A stretch of 64,000 nt of DNA from Acanthochromis polyacanthus (taxonomy: Eukaryota > Chordata > Actinopteri > Pomacentridae): NCBI RefSeq assembly GCF_021347895.1, contig NC_067123.1:40540027-40604026 (forward strand), in the 5' to 3' direction. The notes under the pieces were generated by a model. The model made no database searches and had not been told where the DNA came from. It was given only the letters and a program-made list of their open reading frames with translations. Positions 35,701-45,200 of the stretch are shown piece after piece; the first letter of the stretch is position 1, and each line of letters begins with the position of its first letter. The position numbers and the translations under genes were made by a program.

Positions 35701-37620
35701 GTGAGGGCTTTGACAATGTAGATGTTGTCTTTCATTTTCAGAAGCACACGATCATCACCAGTCTTTAACAGGTACTCCAGGAGTGTCAGCGACTGGGATG
35801 AAAAACATAAGCAGGTTTGTGAGAAAGAAAACTATGTAAAGCTGGACCAAAATTGTCAATCCTTACAGCTTTTAGAAAAACATCCGGACTGTTGCTTTTT
35901 GATTGGTATCTTATTGGGGAATTCAAATAGCAAGTAAAATAAACAAAATAAAAGCTCTGTGTGAAGTCACGACGAGAATAGGAAAAGATCAATGATAAGT
36001 ACAAGATCCAAAACACTGATGAACCCATAAAACATAACGTAACCTCCTGGCAAAGCTGCACTGGTCTGTGATGTTATGGAGCAGTAATAGCACAGCGTAC
36101 GTCATTACTAAGGATCAGATGAATAAATCATGGCATAAAATGGAACACTGACTGCTTTAATACAGCATCTGCTAAATGGGAGGGTAGTTTACGTCAGATA
36201 TTAAAACTCCTGTGCTTCACCAAGTTAAGATTTCAGTTTTTATTGCAGTGAAAAATGAGCCCACTGTGAGGAAAAACATGGCAGGAGCAAAAAACGGCCA
36301 CAAACTGTTGGGGTTCAGAGGGTTAACTGAAAACACCTATAGTGGCAAAGCAAGGTGATATTTTTTTTTCTTTAAATATATTGCTAGATATTGGTCATCC
36401 AGCAACCTGCATCTTAAGGGCATGTGCCCAGAAAGAATGTTTAATCAGGCAAGAAAGCACCTGGTAATGACCTCCTACTAATGCTTCTTAAGAACAACAA
36501 CAACAACAACAAAAAACAAAACACTGAGATGAGGCATCTGGGTTTTGTTACTATGACAACATCAAGACATCAATTCCCTACTTAAAGCACCATTGTATGA
36601 TAGATTAGCATCTTTATATGTGACCGACAGCCAGAACAAGCTTCACCTCCAGAGTCCTGCTCCTAACCAGCAGTGACAGTCACTCCACCTTTCTGGAAAG
36701 TTCACAGATTTTCAACTAGAAGTGCTTGGAGCAGCTGAATGAAAAAGCAGAGCTGCTGGGGGCATCAGTTTTCCTCTCGGTGGGCAGTTATCCTCTATCC
36801 TCATTGGGAATAATTACAAAGGCTGATGGTGCTTAGAAAAATGGCTCTGTGGACACATCTCCACTGCTACTCCCTCTGCCCTTCACCTTGTGTATGTGTC
36901 TCCAGTTCTTGTCGTCTTTCAGCCGTTTCCACAGCATGGTCATGATCTCATTGCAGGCCACCACGTTGTAGGTCAGGTCAGAGATGTCGGCCATCTGGGT
37001 GCTGGAGGGGCCCCAGGGGTCGTTGGACGTCGCCTCTCTGACCTGCAAAAGTGAGAAGTGTTGGTGTGAAAAGCAGCTACAGGAAGTAGAAGGTGGAGGG
37101 AACAGAAAGGTTGGAGATGCCGGCTGACAAACAGGAAGCCGACTTTAGTACAGAATCTCCTTTCACTGAAAGTTATCATTTTTACCAGGATATTACTGAT
37201 CATGTACCACCAGAGCAGCATTTTAACAACCACACTGACAAAAGTAAACGTCAGACAAAGACAGCCCAAGTAAACACAAAATGCAGTTCTTAAATGATGT
37301 TTTTATTTATTAAGGGAAAAAAACAAGGGGGTGATTACTCTTTTACTGTATGTTTCAGTGTTGTGGAAATATTAAATCACTGGTTTATCTGTAACCTCTT
37401 CATGCAGCTGACTCTGTTTCATCATAACATCAATGTTTATGGAGATGCTCTGTTAATAATCCTGGCAAAAACTCAAAGAAATGCTTAAACCGTCGCCTTA
37501 AAATGAGCTACAGAATACAATAAAATATGTAATTCTCTCTTTCACTCTCACCTTGACCTCGGCCTCAGAGTAGTTCTGGACCAGGTTCTTCAGCTGTCTG
37601 CGGAGCATGGAGGACGTCAT
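29708..37620 (-). CDS. Epsin-family ENTH adaptor with expanded DPF repeats
   Basis: Minus-strand join: 37620-37552, 37042-36887, 35792-35664, 35252-35132, 35016-34841, 34506-33126, 31164-31018, 30645-30496, 30066-29708 (2688 nt, 895 aa), GT-AG introns with consistent phases. The ENTH domain (about 1-150: MTSSMLRRQLKNLVQNYSEA, KVREATSNDPWGPSS, LLEYLLKTG, KDGKDQ) binds PIP2 and bends membrane at clathrin pits in known epsins. Residues 155-220 are charged (RKEERLKQEFEKKEAERR), with no clear UIM where epsins normally carry two or three. Residues 250-725 hold about 32 DPF and 6 DPW motifs, ligands of the AP-2 ear. A clathrin box, LVDLD (about 751-755), follows RKTASFLG, the usual epsin block. The protein ends NPFLL, an EH-domain ligand, as EPN1 and EPN2 do. 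The nearby SBK-type kinase recalls human EPN1-SBK2/3, so epn1-like is my best guess; the divergent ENTH and missing UIMs leave the paralogue open. Confidence 0.92.
31420..32199 (-). mobile_element. Pogo/Tigger-like element, copy B, with TA duplication
   Basis: Ends CAGGAAGTCCTCAGTTTACG and GTAAGCCGAGGACCTCCTG are inverted repeats, directly flanked by TA at 31418-31419 and 32200-32201. This is the longest copy (780 bp), in reverse orientation relative to copies A and C. It includes a short internal tandem duplication at about 31837-31912. It lies in the epsin intron between exons 7 and 6. Confidence 0.85.
33126..34506 (-). repeat. Coding DPF/DPW repeat exon of the epsin gene
   Basis: One 1381-nt exon encodes about 31 DPF and 5 DPW motifs. 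Its 3' half (33370-33800) uses 12-15 residue periods of the type EDPF-APTTPPK and EDPFSAPTKPSQ; its 5' half (33800-34250) uses an eight-residue period, DDPFNAPK or DDPFKTPK. It is a DNA-level tandem array: neighbouring units are near-identical, and the antisense frame 33077-34273 stays open for 398 codons as a by-product. Repeat number is probably polymorphic. Confidence 0.9.
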
Positions 37621-37705
37621 GGTGTCTGGTAGGGAGGTGGAGATTCAAACCACCAAGACCTGATGTGGAGAAAACAGAGAAGACGAGTCAGCAGACAGAA
37701 TCTGA

Positions 37706-37794
37706 CAGAATTAAATGACGTGTTTACGGCTGCCATGATCAGTCAGCATGATGCTGACTGATCATGGCAGCCGTAAAGACGTCATTTAATTCTG
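37706..37794. repeat. 89-bp near-perfect palindrome
   Basis: Two 44-base arms, CAGAATTAAATGACGT...CAGTCAGCAT and its reverse complement, match at 43 of 44 positions around a single central G. It lies 86 bases upstream of the epsin ATG on the minus strand, in a 5' UTR intron or leader. It could extrude as a cruciform or fold as RNA. Confidence 0.95.
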
Positions 37795-38244
37795 AAAATG
37801 CATCTGCATCAAGATTTAGAACCAAAACTTCAATCTATTGTGACAAACCTCCTTCCTTGGCATCATTGTGTTAATTCTGAACCAGTCAGTCATTTCTGAC
37901 TCTACAGGTTTCTAAAAAGGTGGCAATCTTCAAAACTCCAAAGTTTCTAACGTCAGGAAGTCCCTCCAGTGATCCCAGAACAGAAAAGATGTTTGAACAC
38001 GATGCAGAGTTTGGACGTAAAGACAAATACTGTACATTAATGCAGCTGAATTTCCAATACAGGAGCTCTCATTTACATATATTTGTTTGTTTTTCAGATA
38101 TTATGAAATAAGAATGGAAACATGGGCCACTCAGGCTACATGCTAACCAGCGACCATGTTTCGTGCACCATTAAAAGTCAGATTTTAGAACCACATCGTC
38201 GTCTGACATCCTCACCGTACACACAAGTTCACAGCATAGCCGTC

Positions 38245-38315
38245 GTCTTTAACCAAACTTTACTTTCAGATTCACAGCATAGCCGTCGTCTTTAACTAAA
38301 CTTTACTTTCACAGA
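38245..38315. repeat. Short tandem duplication
   Basis: CACAGCATAGCCGTCGTCTT followed by TAACCAAACTTTACTTTCA occurs twice in succession with one base change, upstream of the epsin start exon. Confidence 0.8.
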
Positions 38316-38439
38316 CTCTGAAGCTACTAAAAAGTCAGAACTATTCAGTCAAGATAAAAGGCTGCTGCTTTAGCTGCTTGTAAAATATCCAGAATGAACT
38401 TTGTTAAACATGAAGGCTCTCAGTCGTCCAGGTCATCTT

Positions 38440-38509
38440 AAGGTGAAGGGTTAGTTCAGACTAGACTTATTATTATAAGTCCAGTTGTCTGAACTAAACC
38501 CTTCACCTT
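38440..38509. repeat. 70-base hairpin
   Basis: Arms 38440-38461 and 38487-38509 are inverted repeats (AAGGTGAAGGGTTAGTTCAG against its complement with one extra base). A further 8 of 9 inner positions also pair, around a TATT loop. Confidence 0.85.
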
Positions 38510-40299
38510 TGTTAAATGCTTTGAGAGAAATTTAGATTTCTTTTGGATGACTGTAATTAACAATGACTCTTCTTTCCTATTTATTTTTATCATGCCTGAG
38601 TTTATAGCTTAACTCAGTTTGGCACTCTAATATGTAAACTGCTGTTTCCATTCTGTACTGTGCTACATTATACAACGACATGCAATCTGTCAAAATAAAA
38701 TGAACCAACTTTTTGGAGGAAAATTAACAATTTTGATTTATGGAGTAATTGTTAAAATAGCAGATAGATTAATGGATAGAAATAAAGAGTTGTGAGTGTC
38801 AGCCCTGAATGCGTCCCATTTTAAAAACATCTGCCTCCGTATGAGTCTAACTTTCTGCTATCTTTCATCCTCCTCTTCTTCCTGACTGCTCTGGTTTGTC
38901 TCAGGATGTCAGAAACCAGATCCTCAGTCCACATAAAAACAGCTGAGGTGATGGTTGGCACTGAGGGACAACAGCAAGCAGACAAACACAAACATGAAGC
39001 TGAACACCTGCTGTAGATGACAGCTTTCATCCGTCGCTTTTTCATAACTGCTGCTACAAAACAGATCCTTCACCCAGGTTAGATAACTAGCTGGCTGAAG
39101 GCAGCTTCTAATTTGTAAGTTTAGTTAAACCCCTCATGCTGTCTTTTTAAGTTTGTGAAATTGTTTTCATATCTGTAAAAATGTCCTAATCAAAGGTCCA
39201 GTCTGGGCCTGGTCTAAGGTGTCTGGATACTAAATATGCAATGGAATCCTCTTTTTGTTGCAGCTTCACACATTGAATAAAGGTTTAAATATCTGTAGCT
39301 ACGTTTTAAAGACTCTTTATCCCATGTAGGACCGTTTAGTATTGATCTGATCAGTCTATATGTGGTGATTTCTAACCTGGAACACAGCTAATCTGGTCTA
39401 CATGCAAAAAGGGCAGTAAAATGTCACAACATTTTGGACATTTACAGATAGAATAAAGGTTTCACAACAGATTTGGCAAGCCTGTATATACATATATATC
39501 GTGGTTTTATATGTGAACCACTTTTAATGTGGTCTACATGCTATGCTTTTTTTTTAGTGGAATAAAGATCTCACAAATCAGTAACTGTCCTGCAGAACCT
39601 AAAAACTCTTTAAATCACAATTTTGTTTCAGATTTGACTAATTTTATATCCTAATTTTCTCGATTTAGGCCATATCTAATTTGGTCTAAATGTGACAAAC
39701 AGCTGTGAGATCTCCTTATTTTAGAGTTAATATTTAAGTATTGAGTAAGTAACCTTGTTTAAAAGAGCTGTTAGTGTTTCCAGTCTAGATCTGACTCGTC
39801 ATATATTGTGGTTTTACATGTGGAACAGATCTAATGTGGTCTACATATAAAAACAAACTGAAATTTCCCTATTTGACATCTTCTCTAATAGAAACAAACC
39901 TTCCACAGTTTAGAGTCTGTGTTTACGTCTCTTCAGCCTCCAGAGGACCATCTGGTCCAGATCTGACCAGTCTATATATAGTGGTTTAGATCTGGACCTG
40001 GTCCACTGAGGTCTACACGCAGCTAAAGCACTTCTACCCCATATTTTCACTGCCACACATAAAGAAACAGAAAACTATGAATAGGTGACTGTAGAGCTGA
40101 ACTAGTCCTGCTGCAGGGGAGTTTCTGTCAGAATCACTGCGACAAACACAGATCCTCGGTCAGCTAACTGTCCGGCTAAACTACAAGCTAGTTAGCAACA
40201 GCATTGTTACAAATAATCAGCTAAACCCTTATTGACAGAGCAGCAGTGTGATCGGTCTGAGCTGGCTCTGCTGTAGGTTGTCCTGTTCGTGTTCATCAC

Positions 40300-40620
40300 G
40301 TCTGTCTGCGTCTTTCAGCACCTCGGAGAGCGACAGGAGCCGTCAACATGCTAACTAGCTAACGGCCAGCTAACGGCCAGCTAACGGCTAGCCTCCAGAT
40401 TAGAAGCCGATTTCAGCAAGCCAAGGAGCGGCTACACGCCAAGAAACCGCCCGCTGCGTTCAGTCCGAAATGACACCCGCTGACTGCGCGTTTTTTCGTG
40501 CAATAAATGTGCGTAATTAGGCAGAAATAAAGCACTGACCATGAGCAGATATTCAGGAATCTTCGAGGAGGAGGGAGGAGGACACGACGCCGCGTTTCCG
40601 CTTCCGCAGTTTCCAGCACC
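40300..40620 (-). promoter_or_regulatory. CpG-rich region, likely epsin promoter and first exon
   Basis: A GC- and CpG-rich island in AT-rich surroundings, 2.7-3 kb upstream of the epsin start codon on the same strand. It includes three tandem copies of GCTAACGGCCA (about 40356-40391). Since the ATG exon is preceded by a plausible splice acceptor, a non-coding first exon here is likely, with a possible donor near 40538. No TATA box seen. Confidence 0.45.
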
Positions 40621-41574
40621 TGCCAGGCCACTTCCCCTCAGCCTTTATTTATTTACTTCTGTTTTTTGTTGTTGTTTTTCTTCAGTTAACCTCCAAACAC
40701 CTGGCATCCACATATGGCAACATCTTTCTCTCTTTTTTTTTAAAAAAAAGAGCGTTTTGTTTATAATGATAACAACAACAACAACAATAATAACACCAAC
40801 AACAATAATAATAACAACAAAATAGAATAAAACTAATAAATATAATAATCAGATATTAGATGTTATCTGATTACCATACTGATTGGTTGCTCCTTATCCC
40901 AAATAACTAGAAGAAATCTAAAATGTAGCCAAAGCTCTGGTCTTAGGAGGTTAGAGCAGTTTCATTGGACTAAAGTACCATTCATAGTATTTCTGATAAA
41001 ATGAGTTAATATTTAGGTTCAGGATGAACTATTGGACACCAGAGGCACAGGTTTCCATGTTATTTTACAATAAATTAACTATGTACCTTAGATTTAGTCT
41101 CTAGTTTCTGATGATGTACAGCTATAGTTTTATAGATGCAAATATGCATCTTGGAAGTACTTGCTTTCATGCAGTTTATTTCATAGTACCTTTTGTTTAG
41201 TTCCTCATGGTTCTGCGTCTATTATTCCAAAATTGGAATTTAATTCTTTTCATAGTTTTTTTCTATGATATTACATTTTAAGCAGTTTCATGACAATAAA
41301 GTATCATTAATATGTTTTCTGGTTCCTTAGGTCGGTATGTAGGCTTTAGCTCATAACACCAGTAGATACTGGCATTTTTAGCCCCAGTATAAAGGACCAA
41401 ATGCTTTCTGAATACCCAAGATCTTAATTAGTGTTTTTGTTTGTTTGCTTGTTTATTTCGTAAAGTTCAAATTCTTCAGTCACTCTGACAACGAGCTGGA
41501 TCTTTGAAGACAACACGATCTATAGCTGATCAGAAATATTGCGATGTTATTTTATTGTGCTTCAAGAGACATGC

Positions 41575-41880
41575 AGAAATGTAAATTAAACACAAATAAT
41601 CACACTTTTTATGTCCTGGTTAGCTGCTAATGGATCTACAGAACATCTGTCTCAGGTTCCACACACTGGGTATGGTTTGGAGTTTTAGTGGTGATATAAA
41701 TACAAACATATGGCACCAATATTTACAAATAATCCCAAGAAAAAAAAATGCCCTTGATCTGAATTTTCAGCATTTTTTTTTTTTTTTTGCATCTTGTCTG
41801 ATGGTAAATGAATCATGCTGGACTGTTGACTGAACAAAAAGATGGCTTAAATACATTAATTTGGGTTTTAGGAACTTGTG
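41575..41880 (+). repeat. Segmental duplication copy 1, upstream of necap1
   Basis: Matches 43060-43620 in the first intron of necap1 over landmarks such as TAATGGATCTACAGAACATC, CATATGGCACCAATAT and CATTAATTTGGGTTTTAGGA. The necap1 promoter and first exon thus sit between two direct repeats. Confidence 0.75.
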
Positions 41881-42200
41881 TCAGGAGGATTTGTGGAATT
41901 TTTTTGTATCTAAAATGAAGAAATTAGTCCTTTTGTAATTATCTTAGAAGCTTTTATCTCCAGAATTTAACATCAGGATTGAAATCAGTCATTATCATTA
42001 GTTGGTAAATGTATAACTGCATCATATGAGTTGAATAGGTCATTTCAAATTATTATAAATATATTATAATAACTAAATCTATCTGCCCCGGTACCGGGCT
42101 GAGCCCCCCGGTGTGTTCCGGTCTACCAACGCCCCTGCATCCATAACTGAGTCCCTCCGGTCCTCACGGTCCCCCCTCCCACATCACCAACAGTCGGATC

Positions 42201-42211
42201 AAGATGGCGGC
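42201..42211 (+). promoter_or_regulatory. YY1-type element at the necap1 start codon
   Basis: AAGATGGCGGC, containing the ATG, is the consensus of the YY1 site found at +10 to +30 of many TATA-less housekeeping genes. The surrounding 42080-42560 is GC-rich, as for a CpG promoter, so the start site is probably within a few tens of bases upstream. Confidence 0.6.
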
Positions 42212-45200
42212 TGAGGCAGAGTACGAGTCCATCCTGTGCGTTAAACCGGACGTCAACGTTTACCGGATCCCGCCGCGAGCCTCCAACCGAGCATACAGGT
42301 AAACCGACACCTGCCGGGTCCGTCAAACGTGTCCTGCCGGGTGTCTCCCGGTGCCGGTGAGGCTGTCCTTCCCGGTGAGAGACCGCTCTCAGCCCGGTTT
42401 TAACGGACGTCGGTTAGTCCAGATGTTCTGAACGTTAACGGCTCCGTGTGTCCGTCAGAGAGGTGACCGGGAGGGTTGTCGTCATACCGGGTAGAGAACC
42501 GGAGTCTTCCTCCGCTGGATGATGAGGGCTGGGACTGACCGTTGCCGTCCTTATATACCGGTTATATGGTCTGAAAAATGTAGATTAATGTTTCCCTAAA
42601 CCCAGTTTAACGTCTTCAGAGGACAGAGGAGTCGAAATAATAATTAAAAAAAAACAAACAATAAAAACAACTCCCATTCAGCAAGCCTAAGATTATGTTT
42701 GTTTTTCAAAAAAAAAAAAAAAAAAGCAAAATATTTGACAGCAGCTGAGATCAGGGCTGCTCCTCACCGTTATTTTCATTACATTGATTAATTTGGTCTA
42801 AAAATGTAGAAAAATGTAGATCAGTGTTTCCCAAAACCCAGTGAATGCCCTCAGATGACTAAAAAAACAAAAAGCAACCTCAAAATACTCACATTCAAGT
42901 GAACACAGTGACTGTTTACTCACCAACCAGTCAAACCGTGACACTTTTATCTGAACAGAGAAGAAATCAAGACAAAATGAAAATGTTTAATTTTTTTTTT
43001 ATTTTAATTCATGTATTCTCATCTGCACCACCATATATTTAACAGCGGACAGTTGTGTTGTTGTGCTCCTAAAGACATGCAGAAATGCAATTTAAAGACT
43101 AATAATCAGTGTGTATAAGATAAGATAGACTTTATTAATCTCACAAAGGAGAAATTTAACATTACAGGGCTCTTAGAAACAAAAAACAGAGGAGTGCAAA
43201 AGTCACGAAAGTGCAAGAACAAGATAATAAATATTGCACATAATAACAACTACACAGTAGTGTTCTATAGTCTGATGGCAGTGGGGATGAAGGACCTGCG
43301 GTAGCGCTCCTTCTTGCACTGAGGGTGTCTGAGTCTCGTGCTAAAGGTGCTTGTATGTTCTGGTTAGTTTCTAATGGATCTACAGAACATCTGTCTCATT
43401 CTGTAGATCACTGGATATGGTTTGGAGTTTTCCTGGTGATATAAATACACACATATGGCACCAATATGTTAAAATAATCCTGAAAACATGCCGCTCTTCT
43501 TAGTTTGCAGCGTTCTTTTTGCATTTTGTTTGATGGTAAATGAATCATGTTTGACTGTTGGTTGATCTAAACAGACTATTTAAAGACATTAATTTGGGTT
43601 TTAGGAACTTTAGAGACCAACCAGTTAGCAGAGGTGATAACTGGTGTTTAGATGAGATTATTGTGATGAATCGTTGCTGAACGATTGTCTCTACAGGGCC
43701 GCTGACTGGAAGCTGGACGCTCCTGACTGGTCTGGTCGAATGAGGATCACAGCGAAGGGCAAAGTGGCGTTCATCAAACTGGAGGACAAAGTCTCAGGTA
43801 GGACGTTTCTGGTTTCTGGACCTAACACAAACAGTAAGGTTCATTTTTCACCTCAATATAAAGTCCTGCACCTCCATGGAAACAGAAGACTCATGACACA
43901 GTTATAAAACCATAAATCACATAAAAAGAGCCGTTTATTTTTGACACGTTTGTTGGTTGCAGCTGATTCTCAGATGTTCCAAAGAACGAGCAATCTTTTG
44001 TCTTTTATAGATTCTCATTTTCACAAACTGTCTTTAAATCAGGCATGCAGCATAAAGAGATGTTGATGAGATAGAACCATTTTAGGCTCAGTATGTTTAT
44101 CACAGTGGCTCAGTGGATCCAGCCAGAAGATCATCAGTTCATGTCCCGACCGGGGATTATCTGTACATCAATTAATCCTCATTAGGGTCATGAGGGGCTG
44201 GAGTCTATCCAGCTGAGGGTGAAGGTTCTCCTGGACAGGAAACAGTCCATCACAGGGCTACACAAACAGACAAACAATCACACTCACATTCACACCTACA
44301 GACAGTTTAGAATCACCAGTTAACCTCAGCATATTTCTGGACTGTGGGAGGAAGTTGGAGAACCTGGAGAAAAGCCACACATGTACAGGAGAACACGGAG
44401 ACTCCATGCAGAAAGATCCCAGGAAGGCCGGGATGAGAACTGGGGATCTTCTAGCTGTGAGGTGACGGTGCTAACCACAGAAGAATAAAAACAGGACATA
44501 GTAGAAGATGAAGTCATGAAAAGAGCCTTGAGCTCTCATTTAAAGTTTCTAAAGATGGAGCAGAATCTGTTAAATCCAAAAATGCAGCTAAATGCATTTA
44601 AACTGAAGATGGGAGACATGAGATCACACTCTGCTCGTTCTTCTAACATGTTCTTCATTTTCCCTCCTCTGGTCCTCCAGGTGAGCTGTTTGCTCAGGCT
44701 CCGGTTAAAGAATATCCCGGCGTTGCCGTGGAGACCGTCAGCGACTCCAGCCGCTACTTTGTTCTGCGGATACAAGATGATAACGGTGAGGTGTGAATGT
44801 CAAGAAGACGCCAACAGATTAAAGTTCTGGTTTATTAATCTGTCCTTTATGAGGATCTTGAAGCTTGGTTCTCTGAGTTCATGTCGGTTCTCCTCCTCTC
44901 CTCCTGCAGGTCGCAGCGCTTTCATCGGAGTCGGCTTCGGGGATCGAGGCGACGCTTTCGACTTCAACGTGGCTCTGCAGGATCACTTCAAGTAAGCAGG
45001 AGGAGGTTCTGGTGTAGAATGGGAGCTAGTTTCTCCTCCTGGAAAAGACAATGATGGCAGGAGATTGTTTTTGTGAACCATCGCTTGGTCCATGAAACGG
45101 CTATGATTAATTAAATATCCAATTCAGATTCACACTTTCCCAAATTTGCCACACGGTTTTGAAAGGTTGAAATGTTTTTTGTTTTTTTTTTAAATCAAAA

